Shown here: positions 1 to 8,037 of the stretch, piece after piece | Layout: every line of letters starts with the position of its first letter | Numbering within the stretch: position 1 is the first letter of the stretch | From: Spirogloea muscicola | Lineage: Eukaryota; Streptophyta; Zygnematophyceae; Spirogloeales; Spirogloeaceae | DNA: 18,719 nt | Assembly (NCBI GenBank): GCA_009602725.1 | Contig: WELB01000230.1 | Location: 135,592 to 154,310 of the forward strand | Reading direction: 5' to 3' | Made by a program: the position numbers and the translations under genes | Notes under the pieces: generated by a model | What the model was told of the DNA's origin: nothing | Seen by the model: the letters and a program-made list of their open reading frames with translations, nothing else | Database searches by the model: none

Positions 1-21
1 GAAAGCTGGGCGAGCTCTAGT

Positions 22-175
22 AGGTGGCAGAAGGGCTCCGTTCCTGGCATCTAGTATTCATGCATCGAGTAGTGACCTTTATGTTTTGACCCGTGGTTAT
101 TGAGCGGGTCAATCTGCTGTAGGTTATGTAGATTTTTAGATGTGCTTGCCTTTGTACCTGGCCATTTGGCCTACA
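22..175 (+). repeat. Dispersed repeat unit, copy 1 (matches 13040-13193)
   Basis: This stretch aligns colinearly with 13040-13193. Shared landmarks in order are GTGGCAGAAG, a block with GTGACCTTTATG (GCGACCTTTACG in the other copy), a hairpin around CCGTGG/GAGCGGGTC, and TGTGCTTGCCTTTGTACCTGG (TGTACTTGCCTTCGTACTTAG). The last block also recurs near 9012-9045 and, inverted, near 556-585. The hairpin at 86-112 has a perfect 8-bp stem (TTGACCCG and CGGGTCAA). No coding capacity is visible; it is probably a fragment of a non-autonomous mobile element. Confidence 0.65.
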
Positions 176-589
176 TTTCTTTCTAATACACGATCTTTTC
201 GGGCTGACTTTCCACTGCCCTCGCCCGCTTTGGGGCTTTTCAGCTTAGGTTATGCACATCTGCAATGTGCCACTGTACTTGGCCACTCAGGCCCTCCATC
301 ACCAAAAACACACATCGTTGTATCTCTTTTTCATTTGGTTGAGCTTGCGATTTGCGCGGCGGCGGCTGGCTGCTGTACACCTTCACGCCAGCCAGCTGGG
401 GGCTGCCGCCGATCGCCGAACGAACAAAGTGGGTCAAAATGTCAGTGAGGGTCGCTAAGTATGAGACAAGTATGTCAACAGCACGCCGAAGAGGAGGAGC
501 GAAGTCTTACTGCAAGTTGGGCACAAGGCGATGGGACTGTAGTAAGAGATGGAGGGCTTGTGTGGCCAAGTACAAAGGCAAAGCACATT

Positions 590-740
590 GAGCACAAGGG
601 AGAAGGCGCGCAGTGCGCATGAAATGAAAGGGTGGCCAAGTCAAGCCAAGGGGGGAGAATGTAAGGGGTGCGCGTGAATTAATTGAAGAGAGGGCGCACA
701 GTGCGCATACATAAGAGGGAGGCCAAAGCAAGCCAGTACA
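590..740 (+). repeat. Two right-arm copies of the fold-back repeat family
   Basis: Two successive diverged copies of the arm lie here. The first reads GGGAGAAGGCGCGCAGTGCG and then ATGAAATGAAAGG. The second reads GAGGGCGCACAGTGCGCAT and continues into GGGAGGCCAAAGCAAGCCAG and TACATTAT. Both match the arm at 1632-1695 and, in reverse complement, the arm at 7330-7384. Confidence 0.55.
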
Positions 741-1069
741 TTATCTGTAAGAAGAACATAGAAATATTTGGAAGGAAGATGATATTAAAAAGTTGAAAAG
801 AAAGAAAAAGCCCTGGAACGAAGAACTCAATTAGAAGGACTTCATTCTATCTGAAAGTGAGCAACTCAGTACCTGACAGACTGATCCGAAAGGAAAGCCT
901 AAATTCAAAGGGCAAAGAGTGCAAAAGATGAGGCTAGACAAAGCAAAGCATAAGTCTACGAGGGGCAGAGGAAGCACGGGCTGGAGCAGGGCGAAAGAAT
1001 GGCAGAGGAGGAGGCTGAGTATCCATGATTGAGCACATGTAAGTCATAACATGTCAGACATGATCAACA

Positions 1070-1335
1070 TGTTCGTCTGATGGCTGCGAAAGGCCAGCCC
1101 ATGTAAAGCTGCTAGCTTGCGGAGCCAGAGTGAAAGCTCTGTCAAATGGGGCGATGTCTGTGAAGGCCAGCCCAAACGAAATAGAATCGTTCTGAAGGGG
1201 CTGGACATCGCAAAAACCACGCAGCTACGAGTTGGGGCATTGCTAAGGAAGCTGGTGGCCTTGCTCAGGCCCCGCCCAGCCAGCTGATGAAAGATGAGGC
1301 CTGCCAGCACTGCAGGCTCATCAAGAGCCGCATCG
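1070..1335 (+). repeat. Right outer-arm fragment of the fold-back repeat family
   Basis: Bases about 1245-1332 align with about 7891-7979 in the same orientation. Shared features are a GTGGCCT block, CTGATGAA, a GCCTGC...CTGCAGGC segment and the end AAGAGCCGCAT. Upstream, GCTAGCTTGCGGAGCCAGAG resembles the GGCTAATTAATTCGGAGCCG segment near 7861. No gene is visible. Confidence 0.5.
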
Positions 1336-1507
1336 CACGAGGAAGGGCGCGGCCCAGTCCCTGATGGACCATCTTACATCGGCTTAGCTGGTACTGACCG
1401 GAAAGCAAAGAACGGCACTTCACGAAGCGAAGCCTTATGCCTAGCATCTCTGATTTGCGGCTGCTTAGCAGGGGTTACTGAGTGATTCGCAGCTGCTATG
1501 ATTCTTT

Positions 1508-1830
1508 TTGTTCTGGTCTTTCTTAGGGCTTCTCCTGGCCCCCTTCTCGTACTTCGTTCATTCTTTTTTGGGCTGGCTTTTCCAGCCCCCATCCTCAATG
1601 GGCGAGCACTTTCTTCTTATGCCCAAGGGAGAGAAGGCGCGCGGTGCGCATGAAATTGAAAGGGAGGCTTATTCAAGCCAATACATTGTTCAAAGCAGAG
1701 GCTAGTGCAAACTAAACAAGGGGGGTAAGGCTTCGGCGCGGAAAGCCAGCTGAAGCGGGACTTCGGTGCCCACGAGTGAGCACGTTCAGACAAGCTAACT
1801 TGGTTAGCCGGAGCCGAAAGTAAAGAGAAG
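1508..1830 (+). repeat. Half element: core plus right inner and outer arms
   Basis: Bases 1537-1620 are nearly identical to 7440-7525, including the hairpin GGGCTGG/CCAGCCC at 1570-1588 and the following ATCCTCAATGGGCGAG. Bases 1632-1695 are close to the reverse complement of the left inner arm at 7330-7384. Bases 1730-1825 carry the outer-arm motif CCCACGAGTGAGCA and, in reverse complement, AAGTTAGCTTGTC as at 7207-7219. The corresponding left half is not obvious upstream, so this copy looks truncated. Confidence 0.65.
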
Positions 1831-1984
1831 GAAAGGGCAACGGTGGCGAACGACTCCGCCCCTGGTGGCTTGCTCGTGGCCTGAGCGCTGGGGCAACCGC
1901 GCCTTGATTTGGGTGCCGGGCTCCTCCCTGGTCGTGAGCGCGCTCGGCGCTCGGCCGGTGCTCAACCGCAGACCCCCTCCACGC

Positions 1985-2130
1985 CGCGGCCGGAGGTGAG
2001 AAGGAGACAGAGAAAAGGCTCGCGGTACGCATGGATAGAAAGGGGCAAAGCCGAGCTTATGCACTGTCCACGCTATCATGCAGAAAGAGAAGGCACGTGC
2101 TGCGAATGTACTGAAAGAGAGGCAGGCCAG
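1985..2130 (+). repeat. Two diverged right-arm copies
   Basis: The segments AGGCTCGCGGTACGCATG and AGAGAAGGCACGTGCTGCGA, the latter followed by TGAAAGAGAGGCAGGCCAGT, repeat the inner-arm pattern seen at 1632-1695 and 590-740. They are more diverged than those copies. Confidence 0.4.
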
Positions 2131-2239
2131 TACGTTCTTCATGCAGAAAAAGAGGCAAAGTAAGTGCAACCAGTTCATTGGATCACACGAAGCGCTCTTC
2201 TGCCATCTGGTGACCGCCGAAGGCCAGTGCTAGATAGCG

Positions 2240-2475
2240 AACCGATGGTGGGCGAGGAGCACCAGCGGGCGGGGCACACCCCCTTATGTGCTCGCTCGTG
2301 CGTAATGACGTCCCAGCCTGCAATTTTGCCTGCATTTCAGCCCGCATACACACTGTTACCTTAGCCCCCTTCATGTAGCCCCACTTTGTTGCTCCTCCCT
2401 TCGCTTGAGCATTGTATAGGCCTCCTTTTCACTTCATGTGCACCGCTCGTCTTTCCCCCTTATTGCATCGCACCG
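2240..2475 (+). repeat. Left outer and inner arm, diverged copy
   Basis: TGTGCTCGCTCGTGCGTAAT near 2286 corresponds to the motif TGTGCTCACCCGTGGGTACT at 7230. It is followed about 130 bases later by GGCCTCCTTTTCACTTCATG and TGCACCGCTCGTC, the left inner-arm pattern of 7330-7384. The order and orientation of the two motifs match the complete element. Confidence 0.5.
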
Positions 2476-2499
2476 TCTTATGCTCTGACTAGCCTTGGC

Positions 2500-2660
2500 T
2501 TGCCTGAACAGTCTACTGGCTTGATCTGGCCTCCCTTTCTTGTGCTTGTTTTTCTTAGCGCTTCCCCTTTCTCGTACTTTGTCCAGTCTTTTTTGGGCTG
2601 GCTGTTCCAGCCCCTATCCTCAATGGGCGAGCTCTTTCTTCCTCTTTCATGCCACGCGCA
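2500..2660 (+). repeat. Left inner arm plus core hairpin copy
   Basis: TGCCTGAACAGTCTACTGGC and the following GGCCTCCCTTTC match 7318-7352. TTTCTCGTACTTTGTCCAG, the hairpin GGGCTGG/CCAGCCC at 2595-2613 and CCTATCCTCAATGGGCGAG match 7446-7511. This copy ends about 400 bases before the MAPKK start codon, so it lies in the MAPKK promoter or 5' leader region. Confidence 0.6.
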
Positions 2661-2699
2661 CCGCGTGCCTACACTCGTACCCCGTTGCCTCGACGGGAC

Positions 2700-3084
2700 G
2701 TCCATTGGCCCATCAGTACTCGCCTCCGCCGCCGCCGCCGCCCCGCCCCACTATCCGCCGCTGCCGCCGCCGCCGCGCCTGGCTGTGCGAGGGCCCGGGC
2801 TGCGTGAGGCGCCGCCGAGGGCCGTGGACCCCCCCCTGCCCTGCTTGCCTGCCCGCCATGACGCCCCGCGGAGTAGCGCCGCCGCGCTCCGGTGCCGCCC
2901 TCCGGGCCAGCCAGCCATGCCGGCCATGACGGCCCCTCACTTTAGGCCCCGCCTCTGGCTGAGCCAGCCCCCGTCGCCTGCTGCCCTGCCGAAGGCCCTC
3001 GCTCGGCGCCCTGCCTGACGAGCAGTGCGCTCCTCGCCGGGCGGTCTCGATGATGAGGCCGTCGGCGCAGTAGCTGTGGCAGCC
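2700..3084 (+). promoter_or_regulatory. GC-rich upstream region / probable 5' leader of the MAPKK gene
   Basis: Extremely GC-rich, with CCG triplet runs at about 2727-2780. Several overlapping open frames exist in both directions but none has a recognisable domain; they arise from the triplet repeats. Position directly before a strong start context (GCAGCCATGGCG) suggests promoter plus 5' UTR. No TATA box is evident. Confidence 0.4.
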
Positions 3085-5043
3085 ATGGCGGCTCGCGACC
3101 GCGCGCGTAAGGGCCCCGGGCTGAGGCTCGACGTGCCGCAGCGGGGCGCCCTGCCCGCGCACGCGCCCAAGGCCGTCCCGCTGCCTGTGCCGCTTCCGCT
3201 GCCGGCGGGGGTGCCGCGGCCGCTGCCGCTGCCCATTCCCCAGCCGCTGCCGCTTCCCCAGGCTCCTCCGGGCAACGGCCACGCAGGGTACAGGCAGCCG
3301 CTGCCGCCTGTAAGTGGCTCTTGGGTGAATGGCCACTTGCCAGAGCCAGCCGCCTTGACGACGGAAAGGGTGAACAAGGTCCAGCTGGACGAGCTGGAGA
3401 AGCTGGGTGTCCTTGGGCAGGGAGCAGGAGGCCGAGTGTACAAAGTTCGCCATAGATCCACCAATAAGGTCAGGCGGCACCACGAGAAGCTCTTCTTTCC
3501 AGCACCTGCCCAGCAGTTGACGCAGACTTGTGCACAGATATCTGCAGGAGTACCAAGTCCCCTTTTTGGAGATACAAGCCGGGCAGTGTTTGTGCTGACA
3601 CTGCAGTATCGCAGCAACTTGGTGGACGGATAGAAATTGATGCCTTGCTTGCATCCTTCATCTGGCACTGTATGTGCTCATCCGATAGCTTCGCTTGGCG
3701 GTGTGCTGGCTTCTGAATGAGCACTCGTGCAAAGCTATGGTGCCAGGTCTACGCGTTGAAGGTGATTGCAAACAAGCACGACGATGCGGTTCGGCAACAG
3801 ATTGTGCAGGAGATGGAGATCCTGCAGCGGTCTCGCTGCCAACAGATTGTGCAGTGCTACAATGTTTTCGATGTCGGAGGCCAAATTTCCTTTGTGTTGG
3901 AGGTACAGCTGTCAAGCCCGTGACTTGCCTCAAGAGGTTATGTTGCTGCAAGGCAAGCATTGCAGTAAATGCTTTTCAAACAACGCAGACAGCCTTCTGT
4001 TGCAATTATGAGTATGCTACACCCAAGCTTTCATTCCTGGAATGTCTGTGAAGGCGCAGCATCTGTCACAGATAGAGTAGAAAGCTAACAGCGTCACCTA
4101 TACAATATAACGCTAACGGTGTCCTTGCTGTCACGTTCTATACAGTACATGGACGGGGGCACTCTATCAGATGTGATGAAGCTCTATGGCCAAATACCAG
4201 AGCCATATTTGGTGGAGGTCACAAAGCAAGTGCTGTTGGGGCTTATATACCTCCACACAAATCACATTGTGCACCGTGATATTAAGCCATCCAACCTTCT
4301 CATCAATCGCAGGTAAGCATGCATGCGTCTGCTTATGTACTTTGTCAGACATGTTGGAGCCAGGCTGTGGGTCGTCAACCTTGATGCTCCGCTACAAGTA
4401 TGTAGGTATCCACTAGTTCAAGGACATGTGCGTGATTGCCTTCATGCCTGCTGCACATTGCAGGCAGGAAGTTAAGATTGCAGACTTTGGAGTGAGTTCA
4501 ATGCTGGAAAACACGCTCGCACAATGCAACTCATACGTCGGAACTTCTGCTTACATGGCACCGGAGCGGATCAATCCGGAAATCACTTCCGGAAAGTACA
4601 ATGGCTATGCCTCTGACATCTGGAGTCTTGGTAAGCTGCTCTTAATGCTGCGGCCTGTGGGTGTCACAAGCAAGCATTGCAGATGTCACCAAGGCTTCAG
4701 AACCACTGGTCTCTGATTGCATCACTTATCTCTAAGCAGCCATCTCCTTGCTGGCGCTGTCTTGGCAGGGCTTACATTGTTGGAGTGCTTGCAAGGGAGG
4801 TTTCCATATGCAATACCAGGCCAGCAGAATGATTGGATGGGCCTCTATTCAGCAATTGTCATGAACGACCCTCCACAAGCTCCGCCTGACTCTTCACACG
4901 AGTTCGTCTCCTTCATCAATGCCTGCCTGCAAAAAGATTTCTCAATGAGGCCCACAGCTGCGAGGTTGTTAAAGCACCCTTGGCTTTTCAAGTTCCAGGG
5001 ACAGTCTGCTGACCTCTCTCGCCTTCTGCCACCCAATACGTAG
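3085..5043 (+). CDS. MAP kinase kinase (plant-type MKK), five exons
   Basis: Dual-specificity kinase that phosphorylates a MAP kinase in the cytosol or nucleus. Proposed exons: 3085-3468, 3747-3902, 4146-4312, 4464-4630, 4769-5043. All junctions are GT-AG and in phase, giving 382 residues. The start ATG at 3085 has a good context (GCAGCCATGG). Motifs: N-terminal docking site [13 protein letters not shown] (residues 8-20), proline-rich PLP repeats (31-60), glycine loop GQGAGG (111-116), ATP-binding Lys133 (YALK), helix-C Glu150, HRDIKPSN (223-230), DFG (243-245), activation loop with T253 and S259 spaced T-x5-S, APE motif (268-270), DIWSLG (287-292). The S/T-x5-S/T spacing is the plant MAPKK signature; animal MEKs use S-x3-S/T. 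Closest in feel to land-plant groups C/D (MKK4/5/7/9). Introns are 138-278 bases. It converges on TOM22. Confidence 0.95.
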
Positions 5044-5881
5044 TGACAGCAACTTGTTTTGGCACCCCTTCGACCACGTCAGTGATTTGAAGTTGACGCC
5101 CTCCTAAAGTCATACCCTTCCAGTTCCAGCCCAAGCCGTCCCCTGGCATGTCCTCGAAGTTACAGAGCAGTTGAATTACACATGCCAATGGCCAGCCCCA
5201 GGCTTTCATACAAGTAGGCATCGTAGTACGTCCGGTGCTTGATGAAGGCTCGCGGCCAAGTAGCCAAATAGAGATGACGAGCATGCACATTTTGCTGTGC
5301 GTGAATCCTGCCTTTGTATGGTTGCACTGTGAATATGTATTTTGAATTGCAAGCATGCAAGGCAAGGAAAAACGATTTACACAAGAGTGACTTGCACTTG
5401 TCAATCAGAAATATGTCAGATGCACATGGTTGTCTTTTAGAGAATAACTTGTCATGCGATTCAGCAGTTCCTAATACCTTCTCACTGGACTTGTACAGTC
5501 CTGTGGGGCTGGCATGGCAACTGCGTATGACATCCATGTAGCCAGTAGCTGCATGCTGTGCACAGAACCAGCAGAGCATTGTCGGAGAGGCTTAAGAGCT
5601 GGCAGTATGTCTGCAGACAGTAAGAAACGTCATGACAGGCCCTTTCGAGAGGCCCGTCCATTTTGAGGGGGCCTCACTTGAGAGTGATGTGCTTCAGAGC
5701 AACCCCCAAGTGAATGCAAAGCCATGCTGACTTGCTTGCTTTGAGATTGTAACAGATGGCGCCTGCAAAGCGCTCCTCAAGCTAACCGGACCATTGCAGC
5801 AGTTTCCATGTCAGCCAGGCAGGTGGACATCAGAGTATGTGTGAGTCCCACGCAGGCCCCAGCAGGCACAGCCGTCGCGCA
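5044..5881. other. Convergent intergenic region: MAPKK and TOM22 3' UTRs
   Basis: 838 bases between two stop codons that face each other. No open frame here looks coding. TGTAA at 5748-5752 could end the MAPKK transcript. On the minus strand TGTAA occurs at 5377-5381, 5176-5180 and 5160-5164, any of which could end the TOM22 transcript. If the distal sites are used, the two transcripts overlap in antisense. Confidence 0.4.
5748..5752 (+). terminator. Candidate polyadenylation signal TGTAA for the MAPKK gene
   Basis: TGTAA is the usual chlorophyte poly(A) signal. This is the first clear plus-strand copy I found downstream of the MAPKK stop codon, about 700 bases on, which would make a long but not unusual algal 3' UTR. 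A five-base match alone is weak evidence. Confidence 0.3.
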
Positions 5882-6584
5882 TCACTTCGCAAGTGGCAGG
5901 CCTGGGGCAGGGGGAGCTCCCAGCAGGCCAGCCTGCTGGCTCTCCATGTCCAGCATCTGCTGCTCGCGGTCCATCTCGATGATGAGCGGCACGACGAGGA
6001 CCAGGAAGGACGTGCCGGCGATCCAGGCCGCCTTCCCTGTGCTCCACAGCACCTGCACAGGGGCCCCGGGGGTACAGGAAGTCGTTGAGTAGGTGCAGCG
6101 CCAAAAGTATGACCTTCAAAGGAAGCCTCAGACACGATTGCGAGTCGTGCCCAATGCCACGGTCACTGGTGAGCGGATCGATCAAGCCCTGAACTCCAGC
6201 TCCAAGCACTGCGGCCTCCCTCGCCGACGGTGAGAGGAAGGCCCGCTTTTGGGCTCTGCAGCTCGACCGCCCGCAAGACAGGATGACGAGCGCCGTGTTT
6301 CAGCTGAAGGAGGCCGGCAATGCGGCTACCGTCACCGGCCTTGGTGGCTCCCTTGGCTACGATGCCCCCCCTGAAAGCTCCGACCTGTCCGATGGAGCTC
6401 CTGCACTCACTTGCGCAGCGAGGCGTCCGCGGCAACGGTCCTCCCACGAGTGCGCGCTCACCTTCTTGGAGAAGATCAGGGCCCCGGCAGCGGCGCGCGC
6501 GGACGCCTGGTACGTCGGCGAGTCCTGCAGGCGCTGCCAGGGCCCGGGTGCGGCCGCCACCGAGTCGTCCGCCAGGGCCACCAT
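5882..6584 (-). CDS. TOM22: TOM22 / plant TOM9-type mitochondrial import receptor subunit, two exons
   Basis: Single-pass outer-membrane subunit of the mitochondrial TOM complex, organising the pore and receiving preproteins. Exon 1 is 6584-6462 and exon 2 is 6052-5882 on the minus strand. Donor AAG|GTGAGC and acceptor TGTGCAG|GTG join in phase, giving 97 residues, about the length of Arabidopsis TOM22 (99). The first 41 residues form a short, not strongly acidic cytosolic part, as in plants, which lack the long acidic receptor domain of fungal and animal Tom22. Residues 45-68 contain [19 protein letters not shown] followed by LIIEMD: the transmembrane helix with its conserved proline (Pro63). 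The tail ends [12 protein letters not shown], also conserved in plants. The intron is 409 bases. An unresolved base lies at 6587, position -3 of the start codon. Identification rests on near-identical recall of the plant membrane segment and tail. Confidence 0.94.
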
Positions 6585-7129
6585 GGNGGCGGGTCTGCCG
6601 GTTGCCCGGGGTTCAGGGGTTTCAGACTGGACTTCTTCCCCACGGGGGCGATGGACGTGCAAGGCCTGCCCAAGAAGCAAGCAAATCTCCCAAATGCAGA
6701 AGGGTTTACAAATTGGTCAGCAAGTTTGCAACGGGGCTCGGAACAGCTCTTTCAATGTAAGGCAATGTGTGTGAGTGGCCAGCCCAGAAGTAGGAGTAGC
6801 TAGCAGCCTCCCTCCAGAATCCTAGCAGCTGCCTCGTGGCAGCTGCCTCCTGGCTTGCATGCGCCCTCTGCTGCTAATCGCTTGTAGGCTCCTCCAAACC
6901 TTTGTGAATTCATTTTGGGCTGGCTTTTCGCAGCCCTTGCCCCCATTGGGAGTGCCACTTCTTCTGCTCTCGCTCGTCGCATACCGCACACAGCCTAAGC
7001 CGAGCCACACACTTTTGAAGCAAATAAGCAAGGAAGTGCAGAGAATGAGTCCACACAAAACAAAGGGCCTTAGACGAGAGTGAGTGATTGGCAGCTGCTT
7101 TCTTTCTTTGTGTGCTTTGTTTTCTTATC
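6585..7129. other. TOM22 upstream region and repeat remnant
   Basis: Bases 6585-6770 should contain the TOM22 5' UTR and promoter on the minus strand. From about 6777 onward, repeat-family pieces appear: GGCCAGCCCAGAAG at 6778 and a diverged core, CATTTTGGGCTGGCTTTTCG then CAGCCC, at 6911-6935. GAGTGATTGGCAGCTGCT at 7083 also recurs at 1480 as GAGTGATTCGCAGCTGCT. No gene is recognisable; the overlapping short frames are unconvincing. Confidence 0.45.
6587..6587. other. Ambiguous base N in the TOM22 start context
   Basis: The only N noticed in the window. It lies three bases before the TOM22 ATG on the minus strand, in a GC-rich tract, and does not affect the coding sequence. It indicates a draft-quality assembly. 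Confidence 0.95.
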
Positions 7130-7980
7130 ATCAACGGCTCTTCATCAACGTGCAGGGCGCGCTCTAAGTCAGGCCTCCGGCTTTCGTGGCGGCGCTCCAG
7201 CTCCCCAAGTTAGCTTGTCAGATTTGTTTGTGCTCACCCGTGGGTACTAATGTCATCTTAGGTACCTTAGATTAGGTCTCCGTATTATGTAGCATTGTTT
7301 AGTCTGCACTCGACTCTGCCTGAACAATGTATTGGCTTGAATTGGCCTCCCTTTCAATTCATGCGCCCCGCGCGCCTTCTCTCTCTCTCTTTCTTAGGGC
7401 TTCCTCTGGCCCCTCTTTCTCTATGGGCGAGCCTTCTTCTGGCCCCCCTTCTCGTAATTTGTTCATTCTTTTTTGGGCTGGCTTTTCCAGCCCCTATCCT
7501 CAATGGGCGAGCCCTTCTTCTTATAGACGAGAGAAGGCATGCGGTGCTCATAATTGGTAGTGAGGCCAAGAGGGGCCAATTTACTGCTATGCGAAGGCAA
7601 ACGAACGGGGCATTCCCTAGGCTAAGAGGTGCTAAGGCAAAGAAAGAGCTCTCCCATAGAAGATAGGGGCTGCAGCAAGCGCGGCTGGGAAAGGCCAGCA
7701 AAGAATGGACAGGGTCCAAAGAGCCAAAGGGAGCAGAAAAGAAGAACCACACAGCTAAATACCACACGACTGCAGATGGAAGCTCAGTACCCACGAGTGA
7801 GCAAAGGATGCACGACTGGAGAAAGGCCTTGGTACCCAGTGAGCGCATACAAGTTGGACAGGCTAATTAATTCGGAGCCGGAACACCGCTGCGAAAGCCA
7901 GTGGCCTGCCTTATGGCGCGCACAGAATGCTGATGAAGGCCGGGGCCTGCAAGCTCTGCAGGCATAGCAAGAGCCGCATT
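7130..7980. mobile_element. Nearly complete fold-back (long inverted-repeat) non-autonomous element
   Basis: Two nested pairs of inverted arms flank a small central hairpin. Outer arms: left about 7153-7246 and right about 7831-7924. Reading the right arm in reverse complement, GGCCACTGGCTTTCGCAGCG matches GGCCTCCGGCTTTCGTGGCG, followed by a shared TTAGC(T/C)TGTC and GCTCAC...GGGTAC. Inner arms: left 7330-7384, right 7526-7580, about 75% identical by eye. Centre: GGGCTGG (7475-7481), five-base loop, CCAGCCC (7487-7493). The outer limits are uncertain; CGGCTCTT near 7135 and AAGAGCCG near 7970 may mark them. No transposase frame is present. The structure suggests a MITE or Foldback-like element moved in trans. 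I could not define a target-site duplication. Confidence 0.65.
7475..7493. repeat. Central hairpin of the repeat core
   Basis: A perfect 7-bp inverted repeat, GGGCTGG and CCAGCCC, with loop CTTTT. The same hairpin is kept at 1570-1588, at 2595-2613, and as an 8-bp stem at 8960-8978. At 6917-6935 it is degraded. About 80 surrounding bases are over 90% identical by eye between 1537-1620 and 7440-7525. Confidence 0.7.
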
Positions 7981-8037
7981 TGCAGCATGCAACCAACGGC
8001 TGCAGTACGCTGGTGTGCCTAAACTGGCACCCCAACC

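Larger units (their letters stand above)
1..2700. repeat. Repeat-rich intergenic cluster (overview)
   Basis: No convincing gene was found here. Open frames are short, overlap on both strands and match no family I recognise. The stretch is a mosaic of diverged copies of one repeat family, itemised in separate entries: a unit at 22-175, purine-rich arms at 590-740, an arm fragment at 1070-1335, a half element at 1508-1830, arms at 1985-2130 and 2240-2475, and a core copy at 2500-2660. Bases 740-1010 are strongly purine-rich on the plus strand, with no visible motif. Confidence 0.75.

Noticed and set aside
2386-3018. Plus-strand frame of 210 codons upstream of the MAPKK
   Set aside because: It starts inside a repeat copy and becomes a proline- and alanine-rich frame driven by CCG triplets. 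Other frames there are equally open, so it is not supported as a protein.
2713-3668. Long minus-strand open frames (313 and 243 codons) antisense to the MAPKK first exon
   Set aside because: They overlap the secure kinase exon, show no domain, and contain Gly-Ser or Arg-rich runs that are simply the antisense of the proline-leucine (CCGCTGCC) and CCG repeats.
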